Notes under the pieces: generated by a model
What the model saw: only the letters and a program-made list of their open reading frames with translations
Database searches by the model: none
Told to the model about the DNA's origin: nothing
Translations under genes and position numbers: made by a program
Shown here: piece after piece, positions 23,498 through 32,460 of the stretch
How the letters are laid out: the number at the start of each line of letters is the position of its first letter
How positions within the stretch are numbered: the stretch's first letter is position 1
From: Eubacteriales bacterium
Lineage (GTDB): Bacteria; Bacillota; Clostridia; Tissierellales; Dethiosulfatibacteraceae
Assembly: GCA_030694905.1 (NCBI GenBank)
Contig: JAUYTY010000051.1
Span: forward strand, 1-38,701
Length of the DNA stretch: 38,701 nt
Reading direction: 5' to 3'

Positions 23498-25006
23498 TTA
23501 TCTATTAAGAACGTTCATTACACGCTCAATACCTGCCAATCCATGAACATAAGCTTCCTTATATCTATCGTAAATAGACTGATTACTCAAATTAGGTTCA
23601 AAAACACATCTGATTGAACGAAATCTATCGACTACATTCATCTCATTGAATAAACCTACTCCGACTCCAGCTATAATCGCTGCACCTATAGAATCAACAG
23701 TAGTTTTCATATCTACCACATCTACAGGCATATTGAATACATCTGCTATTATTTGAATCCATCCGTCTTCTATTGACGAAATGCCTTCAACTATAACGCG
23801 GTTGATGTTTAAATCTTCCTTAAATGTCTGAAGCACCAAATCAAGGGCAATGGTAGCGCCTTCGATAGCTGCTCTCATCATATCCTCCCGGGTATGATAA
23901 TCTCGCAAACCTATGAATCCTCCACATGCCAAATCGCTCTTATATGAGGAAGAACTACCTAAATAAAACGGGAAACACAATAACCCATTTGCGCCTACAG
24001 GTGATTGCTTTAATGCATGGTCCATGTTTTCATATGGATAAACATTTCTATACGGTTCAACAATCCCTTGAGAAAACATAGCATTTTTTAGCCACTTAAA
24101 TACAACGCCAGCTTCCTGCATATTAGCCAGTGGAATAAAATGTTCACCGTCTGCATGCAAGACATTTATCAATGTCATAGATTGGTTGGACATTGGCTTT
24201 TTTGAACAGGTTGCCAACCATGAAGATGACCCTAGATTCATGTAAGTATCACCTTCCTTAAAACACCCTGCACCAATAGTCGCAGTAGTAAAATCTCCAG
24301 CTCCGCTTATTATAGGAACTCCCGGATTTAGTTTTAGAATCTTGGCTGCTTCTTCTGTTAGTCTGCCTACCATATCTGTACTTCTGTATACATCCGGCAG
24401 CAATTCAATTGAGATGCTTGTTGCATCTAGAATTGGCTTTGACCAACACAATTTGTGCACATCATAACAACCCGTTCCAGCCGCATCAGAATCATCTGTT
24501 GAAAAAACACCTGTCATCTTAAAAATGATATAATCTTTGCATCCTAGCATCTTATAGGTCTTTGCAAATATTTCAGGTTCCTTTTCTCTTATCCATGTTA
24601 ACTTGCGTATTGATGATGATGGCACATTAGGCTGGGCTGTCAATTTATAATACGCTTCTTCTCCAATTATATTTCCAATAAAATCTTCCACTTCAAGAGA
24701 GCGAGTATCAGACCATGTAATTGCCGGCCTAAGTGGTACGCCTTCTTTATCCACGCACAAGCATACTTGAACCTGGTCACTAAAAGAAATTGCCACAATG
24801 CTTGATAAATCTTGGGTTCTAGTTACATGATGCGTGGCAAGTACAACTGCGTCCCACCAATCCTCAGCATTCTGTTGTGCATAGTTTTCTGAGAATTGCA
24901 TTTCTAAAGGTATAGTGTGAGCTGCTAAAAGAGTGCCATTTTCAGAAAAAATGCTTGCTGTACAACCTGATGTAATAATATCGTAAACAAGTAAAGTACG
25001 TTCCAT
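23498..25006 (-). CDS. FGGY-family carbohydrate kinase (xylulokinase-like), divergent
   Basis: 502 residues from ATG 25006 behind GAGGGGGAAC; an upstream in-frame ATG (25069) lacks a ribosome site. The fold is recognisable: N-terminal DIITSG, FSDQVQVCLCVDKEG, PAITWSDTRS, TDDSDAAGTGCYDV, catalytic GAGD, a GSSSWL block and DSIGAAIIAGVGVG. Odd points: the first phosphate loop reads D9-I-I-T-S where DxGT is usual, and the usual GGG loop of the C-terminal half reads VEGISS. Both are ATP-binding regions, so the enzyme is a divergent kinase with unknown sugar, or has changed activity. It follows the liv genes and precedes the regulator. Confidence 0.8.
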   Translation of the reverse strand: MERTLLVYDIITSGCTASIFSENGTLLAAHTIPLEMQFSENYAQQNAEDWWDAVVLATHHVTRTQDLSSIVAISFSDQVQVCLCVDKEGVPLRPAITWSDTRSLEVEDFIGNIIGEEAYYKLTAQPNVPSSSIRKLTWIREKEPEIFAKTYKMLGCKDYIIFKMTGVFSTDDSDAAGTGCYDVHKLCWSKPILDATSISIELLPDVYRSTDMVGRLTEEAAKILKLNPGVPIISGAGDFTTATIGAGCFKEGDTYMNLGSSSWLATCSKKPMSNQSMTLINVLHADGEHFIPLANMQEAGVVFKWLKNAMFSQGIVEPYRNVYPYENMDHALKQSPVGANGLLCFPFYLGSSSSYKSDLACGGFIGLRDYHTREDMMRAAIEGATIALDLVLQTFKEDLNINRVIVEGISSIEDGWIQIIADVFNMPVDVVDMKTTVDSIGAAIIAGVGVGLFNEMNVVDRFRSIRCVFEPNLSNQSIYDRYKEAYVHGLAGIERVMNVLNR

Positions 25007-25091
25007 GTTCCCCCTCGGTAATTGATTGATATTGTTTAAATTCATGATACAATTGCACACGACATCCAACTGGTTTATCAGTAAATATGTG

Positions 25092-25799
25092 TTATGTGTT
25101 CCCTAAATACGCTTTTCTAACTGCATCATTTTTACTGAGCTCTTTTGCGTCTCCGCTAAGCACAATGGTTCCTGTCTCCAATACATAAGCTCTATCGGCA
25201 ATGGAAAGTGCCATATTCGCATTTTGTTCAATCAATAAAATGGTTACCCCTTGCTTATTGATATCTGCGATTAGTTTAAAAATCATCAAAACCAAGTTCG
25301 GTGCGAGGCCAAGAGAAGGCTCATCAAGAAGCAATAATTTTGGATCAGACATAAGAGCCCTTCCAATTGCCAACATTTGTTGCTCCCCACCAGATAGTGT
25401 GCCAGCCGTTTGTTTAGTACGTTCTTTAAGTCTCGGAAATAAACTGTAAACATTTTCAAATGAGCCTTTTATGAACTTCTTATCCTTAATGGCATATGCA
25501 CCTAGTCGCAAATTTTCTTGGACAGTAAGCTGAGGAAAAACTTCGCGTCCTTCAGGAGACATGCATATCCGTTTCTTGACTATAGCGTGAGGGGGCATAT
25601 TGGTAATTTCCTCTTCATTGAAAAATACCTTACCTCCAGAGGATGGAATAATACCTATAATTGTATTTAGCAACGTTGATTTTCCTGCTCCGTTTGATCC
25701 AATCAATGTCACTATTTCGCTTTCTCTAATCTCTAAATCCACACCCTTTAAGGCGTGTATTTTACCATAATGAGTGTGAAGACCCTTAACTGACAGCAT
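25092..25799 (-). CDS. livF: Branched-chain-amino-acid-type ABC transporter ATPase (LivF)
   Basis: 235 residues. Walker A GSNGAGKST, signature LSGGEQQ, Walker B LLLLDEPSLGLAP and the C-terminal length are typical of LivF. Starts 14 bases inside livG. With LivG it powers a HAAT-family importer; these handle branched-chain amino acids but also amides, urea and other small polar molecules, so the gene name does not fix the substrate. Confidence 0.9.
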   Translation of the reverse strand: MLSVKGLHTHYGKIHALKGVDLEIRESEIVTLIGSNGAGKSTLLNTIIGIIPSSGGKVFFNEEEITNMPPHAIVKKRICMSPEGREVFPQLTVQENLRLGAYAIKDKKFIKGSFENVYSLFPRLKERTKQTAGTLSGGEQQMLAIGRALMSDPKLLLLDEPSLGLAPNLVLMIFKLIADINKQGVTILLIEQNANMALSIADRAYVLETGTIVLSGDAKELSKNDAVRKAYLGNT

Positions 25800-26562
25800 C
25801 TTCTATTACACCTCCCAGATAGGCTTTAATTACTTCTGGATTATTTGCAATTTCTTCAGGTTTACCTTCTGCAATCATCACCCCATAATCAAGAACATAA
25901 ATTCTATCAGATATATTCATAATCACATTCATATCATGTTCAATTAAAAATACGGTATAACCATTATCCCTCAACTCACGAATGAACATCAAAAGATTTG
26001 CTGACTCCTGTTGATTCATGCCTGCCGCAGGCTCATCCAGCAATATTAGTTTACACCCGGTAGCAAGAGCACGAGCAATTTCCACTTTTCTTTGTTCACC
26101 ATATGACAAGTCACTCGCATAGTCATGCATACGATGTTCAAGACCAATAGCTTTTAACAATCTGATTGCTGTTTCTGCCTTAAGTATCTCCTGTTGTCTA
26201 TGCTTTTTCGTCCTGAAAAGGGCATCAAAGAAATTATACTCTGTATTTATATGCGTACCTATCAACACGTTTTCAACAACGCGCATATTTTGAAATAATC
26301 GTATATTCTGGAATGTCCTTGAAATTCCAAGCTTTACTATATCCTGCGGCGGTTTGTTTTGAATTGCTTTTCCTTCAAATATTATTTCCCCATGCATAAT
26401 TTCATTTATTCCGGTTAAAATATTAAATAATGTCGTTTTACCAGCGCCATTGGGACCAATTAAACTTACAATTTCACCTTCCTCAATATGTAATGATACA
26501 TTGTTTAACGCAGTAAGACCGCCAAATTTTTTCACAATGGAAGTTATTTCTAGAAGTGACAT
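25786..26562 (-). CDS. livG: Branched-chain-amino-acid-type ABC transporter ATPase (LivG)
   Basis: 258 residues. Walker A GPNGAGKTT, signature LSYGEQR, Walker B LILLDEPAAGMN and the LivG-specific C-terminal IAEGKPEEIANNPEVIKAYLG. Standard partner of LivF and the LivH/LivM permeases. It lies 46 bases after livM. Confidence 0.9.
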   Translation of the reverse strand: MSLLEITSIVKKFGGLTALNNVSLHIEEGEIVSLIGPNGAGKTTLFNILTGINEIMHGEIIFEGKAIQNKPPQDIVKLGISRTFQNIRLFQNMRVVENVLIGTHINTEYNFFDALFRTKKHRQQEILKAETAIRLLKAIGLEHRMHDYASDLSYGEQRKVEIARALATGCKLILLDEPAAGMNQQESANLLMFIRELRDNGYTVFLIEHDMNVIMNISDRIYVLDYGVMIAEGKPEEIANNPEVIKAYLGGVIEDAVS

Positions 26563-26608
26563 TTTTCTTACCTTACCCGCATTGCGGATAATTCTCCTTT
26601 CATTAACT

Positions 26609-27667
26609 CTATATCATCTTATTTTGCGAAGATGAGTTATTGAACCCGCGTGCTATCTTATCAGGGTCCACCCCTTTTGGAAATTCATAGGGAGATTTGG
26701 AGCGCCAGCCAAGCAATCCTTGTGGCCTGTAGCGCATCATAATAACTAGAACTAAACCGTAAAAAACAAACCTGTACTGCTCTAAGAAGCGCAGTGCCTC
26801 TGGGAAAGACACTAGTATAATTGCACCAAGAAACATACCCCTCATCGTCCCCATTCCACCTAGTATAACAATACTCAATATCAGTATTGATGTATCGAAG
26901 GTAAATGAATTTGGATCTATATATCTCATAAAATGAGCATAAAATGCTCCTGCCATACCTGATATTATTGCAGAAAGCACAAATGATAATATTTTATATT
27001 TCATAGTAAACACACCCATCATCATGGATGCAAGCTCATCTTCCTTAATAGAACGAAAAGCTCTCCCTATTTTTGAGTTAATGATCAAGTGAACGAAAAC
27101 CGAAGTCATTACCAACATCACCAGTATCATATAGTATGCACCATAATTTCTCAATGTCATTTCTACTCCAAATACAGTTGGATACGGGATGTTTTTTATA
27201 CCCATTGGTCCATTAGTAAGGGTATCCCAGTTAAGTACTGCCATTCTGACAATTTCAGCAAATCCAAGTGTACATATCGATAGATAAGTTCCCGAAACAC
27301 GTAGTGTCGGTAGCCCTAACAAGAATCCAAAAATACCTGCAATTGCTGCTGCAGCAACCATAGCAGGCAACATACTCCAACCTGCTTGAGTAACGAGTAT
27401 TGCTGATGTATAGGCACCAATACTAAAAAATCCTGCATGTCCTATAGATACTTGTCCAGTATAACCAGTAGGAATATTAAGTCCTAAGGCTAAAATTGCA
27501 TATATCATAATCATTACACCAATCCGCAAGATATAACTTGGCAAACCAAGAGCAGGAATAAATGCTACCACAGTGAGCAGCGCCACTGAAAAGATTATTC
27601 TATTTTTCCGAATTGAATTGCTAATGTCTGCAAAAAAATTATCTATAACTTGATTTGTATTTTTCAT
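26609..27667 (-). CDS. livM: Branched-chain-amino-acid-type ABC permease (LivM)
   Basis: 352 residues with about nine or ten membrane helices. It carries the LivM blocks GYTGQVSIGHAGFFSIGAYT, LRVSGTYLSICTLGFAEIVR and GGMGTMRGMFLGA, the last near the EAA-like coupling region. Starts four bases after livH. Confidence 0.9.
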   Translation of the reverse strand: MKNTNQVIDNFFADISNSIRKNRIIFSVALLTVVAFIPALGLPSYILRIGVMIMIYAILALGLNIPTGYTGQVSIGHAGFFSIGAYTSAILVTQAGWSMLPAMVAAAAIAGIFGFLLGLPTLRVSGTYLSICTLGFAEIVRMAVLNWDTLTNGPMGIKNIPYPTVFGVEMTLRNYGAYYMILVMLVMTSVFVHLIINSKIGRAFRSIKEDELASMMMGVFTMKYKILSFVLSAIISGMAGAFYAHFMRYIDPNSFTFDTSILILSIVILGGMGTMRGMFLGAIILVSFPEALRFLEQYRFVFYGLVLVIMMRYRPQGLLGWRSKSPYEFPKGVDPDKIARGFNNSSSQNKMI

Positions 27668-27671
27668 GATT

Positions 27672-28577
27672 TTACACCTTTGTTATTGTTTTTTTGCCGA
27701 AAAGACCAGTAGGTTTGATGATTAGAATAATGATAAGAATAATGAAGGCAAAGGCATCTCTGTATGTTCCACCTATATATCCTGAAGCAAAACTTTCCGC
27801 TAATCCTACAATAAGTCCTCCTGCAAACGCCCCGTGCATAACGCCTATTCCACCAAGAATTGCTGCTGTAAAAGCTTTCATACCAATTAAAAATCCCATT
27901 GTCGGATATACCAGTTGATAATAGCCTGCCATAAGGACTCCAGCGATTGCGGCTGATGCTCCTCCTAAGAAAAATGTAAATGTGATAACTTGGTTCACAT
28001 TAATACCCATTAAATGAGCAGCTTTTGTATTTTGTTCCACTGCTCTCATTGCAAGTCCTATACTAGTCTTATGAACAATTAATGTCAGAATAATGAATAA
28101 TGCGAATGAAATAGTAAAAAGAAAGAATTGTGGCTCAGTTATTGGCAATCCTGATAAATCTAATTTTGGAATATCAAGCATATTAGGAAATGATTTTCTT
28201 TCAGATCCCATAAAAACCATTAATAAGTTTTGTATGATATACGATACGCCTATAGTAGTAATCAAGCTTGCAATAGGAGGTGATTTTTTCTTGCGCAATG
28301 GCTCTAATGCAAACTTATTAGTTCCAACAGCCAAGATTCCAGTAAATAAAACACTTGCACTCAACGCTAGCCAAATATTTGTTTGATATCCAATAAAAAA
28401 CAAAACTACATGCGCACCAAAGGTGTAGGTTGCACCATGAGAAAAGTTTATTAATCTTAATATCCCAAATACAAGTGAGTATCCTACGGCAACAAGCGCA
28501 TATGCCATACCAACTGCCAATCCGTTAAACATATATCGCCAGAACATAAGCTTTTTTTGTTGCATACCAGGATACAA
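27672..28577 (-). CDS. livH: Branched-chain-amino-acid-type ABC permease (LivH)
   Basis: About 301 residues with eight predicted helices and the LivH signature LINFSHGATYTFGAHV and GGIGVMHGAFAGGL. Start: two TTG codons follow AAGGAGGAT; the second (28577) has the better 5-base spacing, while ATG 28565 lacks a site. A terminator-like hairpin separates it from the binding-protein gene. Confidence 0.88.
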   Translation of the reverse strand: MYPGMQQKKLMFWRYMFNGLAVGMAYALVAVGYSLVFGILRLINFSHGATYTFGAHVVLFFIGYQTNIWLALSASVLFTGILAVGTNKFALEPLRKKKSPPIASLITTIGVSYIIQNLLMVFMGSERKSFPNMLDIPKLDLSGLPITEPQFFLFTISFALFIILTLIVHKTSIGLAMRAVEQNTKAAHLMGINVNQVITFTFFLGGASAAIAGVLMAGYYQLVYPTMGFLIGMKAFTAAILGGIGVMHGAFAGGLIVGLAESFASGYIGGTYRDAFAFIILIIILIIKPTGLFGKKTITKV

Positions 28578-28674
28578 CAAATCCTCCTTCTTAGTTTATT
28601 CATTGTCAAAAGTGCCTAATCACTTTATAAGGCTATTTCATAATGTGAAATTATATCGTTTTGAATTGAATTTT

Positions 28675-28712
28675 AAAAAAACTGTGACGTAGAGTACTTA
28701 CCACGTCACAGT
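28675..28712 (-). terminator. Intra-operon terminator after the binding-protein gene
   Basis: Perfect 10-bp arms ACTGTGACGT (28681-28690) and ACGTCACAGT (28703-28712); on the minus strand the stem is followed by T7. Probably a leaky terminator that raises binding-protein mRNA over the permease genes. Confidence 0.75.
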
Positions 28713-28760
28713 ACAATCTCAATTACACCTTGAAACTATTTACATTAAGCTAAAAACATT

Positions 28761-29900
28761 TTAATCTACCAGTACAAATTTTCCATCTCTAATAACGATT
28801 TTCATGAAAGTCTTCTGAGCATCTCCAACTTCATCAAATTGAATCATTCCGCCAACACCTTCATAAGATATACCTGCAATATAGTCGCGTATAGCTGCTC
28901 TATCGTTTCCAACTGCTGCAATTGCTTCACAGTAAATACCTGCTGCATCATATGCTTGAGCAGCCAGTGACGACGGTGATTTACCTACAGCTTTAATAAA
29001 TGCATCACGATATTCTATAACCTTTGGGTCATCGCTTTCGTTAAAATATGCAACTGGGAAATAAGTTCCTTCAACTGCTTCTCCACCCAAATCTATAACT
29101 TGCTGATTATATAGATTAGCAAATGCTACAAATTGAATATCTGGATTAATTTCGCGATATTGTCTTGCAAAAGGAACAAATGTATTATGCATACCTACAA
29201 CTAAAATAGTATCACAACCTGCATTCTCAAAGTTTGCAATTGGCGTGGAATAATCATCGGACCCATCAATAGTCTCTTCTACTTTCGCAAGCTCCATGCT
29301 TGTTTTCGCAATCAATTCCTGCATTATTTTATTTGTGGCTGCACCCCAGTCAGTCTTAATGTATAATATACCAATCTTTTTCGACATTAGATTTTCTTCT
29401 GCACATTCAACTGAAGTAGCACCCTCTACTGAAATAACAGTATTATTTCTGAAGATATAGTTCCCTTGTTTACTATAATCAGGATGTGATGCTGATGCAG
29501 AGATAACACATAATCCATTTTCTTGGTATGTAGGTGTTGCCGCCATTATTGTTCCTGACGTATAAGAACCAATAACTCCCACAACATCCATGTCTTCTAC
29601 TAGCCTTTCTGCTATTGTTGCAGCTTCTTCACCTGAGCTTTTGTCGTCATACTGAACGACTTCAATTGTGTAGCCACCAGCGCCGCCTTTTTCATTCCAT
29701 TTTGCAGCCATTAATTTTGCTGACTCAAAATAGCTTATACCATACTCTGCATGATCTCCTGTCATTGGTGCGGCAACAGCGATTTTTACAACCTTTTTCT
29801 CTTCCTTTTCAGCAGGAGCACAAGATGCAAACATAGACAATGCCATTAACACAACGATTAATAAACAAATTTTCCTCATAATTCCTTTTTGGCTAAACAT
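28761..29900 (-). CDS. Liv-type substrate-binding lipoprotein
   Basis: 379 residues. The signal sequence KICLLIVVLMALSMFASC with lipobox A-S-C anchors it to the outer face of the membrane. The mature part is a type I periplasmic-binding fold of the Leu/Ile/Val family (IAVAAPMTGDHAEYG, DDKSSGEEAATIAERLVED, VIGSYTSGTIMAATPTYQE). Ligand cannot be predicted; in context it feeds a pathway with two kinase systems. Start: ATG 29900 follows AAAGGAGATGG but sits in the loop of GGCTAAA-TATG-TTTAGCC; ATG 29879 behind AAAAAGGAATT is the alternative and removes seven residues. Confidence 0.88.
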   Translation of the reverse strand: MFSQKGIMRKICLLIVVLMALSMFASCAPAEKEEKKVVKIAVAAPMTGDHAEYGISYFESAKLMAAKWNEKGGAGGYTIEVVQYDDKSSGEEAATIAERLVEDMDVVGVIGSYTSGTIMAATPTYQENGLCVISASASHPDYSKQGNYIFRNNTVISVEGATSVECAEENLMSKKIGILYIKTDWGAATNKIMQELIAKTSMELAKVEETIDGSDDYSTPIANFENAGCDTILVVGMHNTFVPFARQYREINPDIQFVAFANLYNQQVIDLGGEAVEGTYFPVAYFNESDDPKVIEYRDAFIKAVGKSPSSLAAQAYDAAGIYCEAIAAVGNDRAAIRDYIAGISYEGVGGMIQFDEVGDAQKTFMKIVIRDGKFVLVD

Positions 29901-29908
29901 ATTTAGCC
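29891..29908 (-). promoter_or_regulatory. Hairpin with the binding-protein start codon in its loop
   Basis: Seven-base arms GGCTAAA and TTTAGCC enclose CATA on plus, TATG on minus, which contains the ATG at 29900. If folded, it would hide the first start and favour ATG 29879. Confidence 0.4.
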
Positions 29909-30009
29909 ATCTCCTTTCGCTTTAATGTTGTTCGGTAAATGGTTCCAAGGTTTGAGTGAAGCAAGTTTCAGTCCAATAATATTTCTATGCAGCTTAATTT
30001 ATAGAAACA

Positions 30010-30495
30010 CTATTTTTTTTTGGATATGGTAATCTCACAACAATGATGCCCCTGTGCAATTGTCTTGCCTAGATGGAACTCAAAGTCTGGATATTGACTT
30101 ATGATCCCTCTGTCGCCATCCATGGCAATTTGACAAAGCTCAGGTAGTTCTTCGTCAGGTACACCAAGTTTTTTCCATTTTGCTACTAGCGGGCAATAAT
30201 AGAAATCAATTTCAGTTTTATCCTCTGAAGGTTTCACATCCATTTCAAAAATTTTTACAACGTTATCATTTGCAAATGCTTTTATAAAGACGTCAAGATC
30301 AGATGTTCTTGGGAACTTATTTTGACCATCATCACATCCACATTGGAATATAGCATCATGAGCGAATTTATCATCCAATCCTGCTTCTCTAGCATTTTTG
30401 ATCAAAAGATAGAACCATGCTGCTCTGTGTTCAATAGCAGCGCGCAAATCATCAATTTTTTGATCACCAGTGTTGTTAGGTGTTGTTTTTATCAT
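30010..30495 (-). CDS. L-2-amino-thiazoline-4-carboxylate hydrolase-like protein (paralogue 1)
   Basis: 161 residues between dhaL and the binding-protein gene. Conserved blocks are shared with the paralogue at 22293: IKxARxAGxxDxFAxxAI, EM...EDxxxIDFYYCPLVAKWKKLG, LCQIAMDGDRG, FEFHLGKTIAQGHHCCEI. Extra Cys (FQCGCDD) occur only here. The operon position between a kinase subunit and the transporter suggests a catalytic or substrate-handling step of the same pathway. The annotated thiazoline activity is known for few members, so the substrate stays open. AGGAGGAAATCGCTA precedes the ATG. Confidence 0.72.
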   Translation of the reverse strand: MIKTTPNNTGDQKIDDLRAAIEHRAAWFYLLIKNAREAGLDDKFAHDAIFQCGCDDGQNKFPRTSDLDVFIKAFANDNVVKIFEMDVKPSEDKTEIDFYYCPLVAKWKKLGVPDEELPELCQIAMDGDRGIISQYPDFEFHLGKTIAQGHHCCEITISKKK

Positions 30496-30537
30496 TAGCG
30501 ATTTCCTCCTAAAACTTTTTTTAGTTCCGATTGGAAC

Positions 30538-31185
30538 TTAATTACTTAACTTTGTTGCCCAATCACATAGCGCACCTATTAGATAAGCCATAGTAACAGA
30601 GCCTGGATCGATGTGTCCCACACCTTTATCTGCTTGATAGCATGCACGGCCTCTTACTGCTTCCATAGCAGCGGTGCTTTTGGATCCCTCATCTGCTGCT
30701 TGCTTAATCAATGCCAACAATTCTTTTTCTTCCAATCCAGCATCTTTTCCTGATTTGAATGCCTCGACAGCTGGATAAAGAGCATCCAGCATTGTCTTAA
30801 ACCCTGGCTCAGATTTGTTTCGATTCATAATATCAAGACGCATAGCCTCCAGTATCTCACCAAGCAAATCACAATCAATGACATCTTTTCCTGCACACAC
30901 CTTGGAAGCAGCAATATAAGAACCACCGTACAATACACCTGCAGACCCACCGATGACCGACATCATCGTCATACCGATTTTTTTCATCATGTCTTGGAGA
31001 GATAATTGAGATAGTTCTTTTTCCATGGATACGAGTTTCTTAAGACCAGTGTCCATATTTATCCAATGGTCTCCATCTCCTGTAGCAGCATCTAATGCTG
31101 TAATATACTCTCCATCTTTTTCAATAATCTTAGCGGCATAATTAATGTAATCCACATAATCAGCGCTACTCATCTTAAAACCCAT
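30538..31185 (-). CDS. dhaL: Dihydroxyacetone kinase-like nucleotide-binding subunit DhaL
   Basis: 215 residues, all-helical DhaL fold. The Mg/ADP ligands are in place: D32, D37 and D39 in LDAATGDGDHW, then IGGSAGVLYG and AMEAVRGRACYQ...HIDPGS. DhaL donates phosphate to substrate held by DhaK. In PTS-type systems DhaM recharges the bound ADP; no dhaM lies in this window, so it comes from elsewhere or the enzyme uses free ATP. GAAAGGAGCGCAGT precedes ATG 31185. Located 34 bases after dhaK. Confidence 0.9.
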   Translation of the reverse strand: MGFKMSSADYVDYINYAAKIIEKDGEYITALDAATGDGDHWINMDTGLKKLVSMEKELSQLSLQDMMKKIGMTMMSVIGGSAGVLYGGSYIAASKVCAGKDVIDCDLLGEILEAMRLDIMNRNKSEPGFKTMLDALYPAVEAFKSGKDAGLEEKELLALIKQAADEGSKSTAAMEAVRGRACYQADKGVGHIDPGSVTMAYLIGALCDWATKLSN

Positions 31186-31219
31186 ACTGCGCTCCTTTCT
31201 ATAGTTAATTCATTAATGG

Positions 31220-32203
31220 TTAAACATGGAATGATGGTGCATCAGACGGCGCATCTAGAAGCTCTTTTAACTCATCATTCAACTTTAACAGCGTGACTGA
31301 AGCGCCACTCATCTCAAGTGATGTCATATAATTTCCGACAAAGGTTCTATGGATTTTAATGTTTTTACTGTCCAGTATTTTGCTTACTTCATTGTTTAGA
31401 ATATATAGTTCCATCAGAGGGGTACCTCCAAGCCCATTTACCATCAGAGCAACTTCGCTTCCAATAAAATCCATATCTTCAAGTATTCTATTTGTTAAAA
31501 CTTCCGCTATTTTTGAAGCATTTCCAATTTCAGTCTTTTCAACTCCGGGTTCACCATGGATACCCATCCCGATTTCCATAATATTTTCAGCTAGTTCAAA
31601 AGCAGGTTTGCCAACATTAGGTAGAATACACGGTGACATTGACATACCCATACTACGAATATTATCTATCGTTTGTTGCGCAACTTTCTTGACCTCTTCC
31701 AGTGTACCGCCAGCTTCAGCTTTTGCTCCTGCAATTTTATGAACAAACACTGTTCCTGCTATACCACGACGTCCTGTTGAATAGGTGCTGTCAGGAACTG
31801 CTACGTCATCTTTTACTATAACGTACTCAATCTGAACATCTTCCATTTCGGCCAGTTCCTTTGCCAGTTCAAAATTCATTATATCCCCTGCATAATTTTT
31901 AATGATTAGGAGCACACCTTCACCATTATTTGCTTCTTTAATCCCTTTGATAATCCGGTCAGGTCCAGGAGAAGAAAAAACATTGCCTGCCACAGCAGCA
32001 TCTAGCATGCCTTTGCCTACATATCCAGCGTGTGCAGGTTCATGTCCGGAGCCTCCACCAGAAACCAAGCCAACTTTTCTTTTTTTTTCTTTTCGCGAGA
32101 TAACTGCAAATTCAGGGAAATATATTATCTTAGGATTCCCTCTTGCAAAACCCTCCAGCATTTCTGAAACTACGTCATTTGGATTATTAATGATTTTTTT
32201 CAT
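31220..32203 (-). CDS. dhaK: Dihydroxyacetone kinase-like substrate-binding subunit DhaK
   Basis: 327 residues. Key residues are visible: GGGSGHEP with H54, NYAGD with D107, and GIHGEPG with H216, which forms the covalent hemiaminal with a ketone or aldehyde substrate. The substrate is therefore a short-chain carbonyl such as dihydroxyacetone or a related tetrulose; paralogues of this family act on erythrulose. First gene of the operon, 285 bases downstream of the predicted start of transcription. AATTGGAGGAAGTGTTAC precedes the ATG. Confidence 0.93.
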   Translation of the reverse strand: MKKIINNPNDVVSEMLEGFARGNPKIIYFPEFAVISRKEKKRKVGLVSGGGSGHEPAHAGYVGKGMLDAAVAGNVFSSPGPDRIIKGIKEANNGEGVLLIIKNYAGDIMNFELAKELAEMEDVQIEYVIVKDDVAVPDSTYSTGRRGIAGTVFVHKIAGAKAEAGGTLEEVKKVAQQTIDNIRSMGMSMSPCILPNVGKPAFELAENIMEIGMGIHGEPGVEKTEIGNASKIAEVLTNRILEDMDFIGSEVALMVNGLGGTPLMELYILNNEVSKILDSKNIKIHRTFVGNYMTSLEMSGASVTLLKLNDELKELLDAPSDAPSFHV

Positions 32204-32460
32204 GTAACACTTCCTCCAATTTTAGATAACTTCCAATAGTTCCTTATACTTAAATCACCAACTATTAGTATAAAGCATAGATAGTTGTATGTATAACTGA
32301 TTTTTGTTGCATCTGTCTTGTAAATTGATAGTCAAAACTCATACCAATACGCTAAAGACCTTTTTAAAAGCCCATCGGGACGATGCATTTGCAAAGCTTC
32401 TGGAGAAAATTTTGAATTAGGATTTTTCCTGATAAATCATAGGCATTTCATAATATCCGT
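32204..32460 (-). other. Long 5' untranslated leader of dhaK
   Basis: Roughly 285 bases would be transcribed before dhaK. Only a weak CATCG-TCC-CGATG hairpin followed by GGCTTTT (about 32360-32390) is visible. No riboswitch consensus was recognised. Confidence 0.4.
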
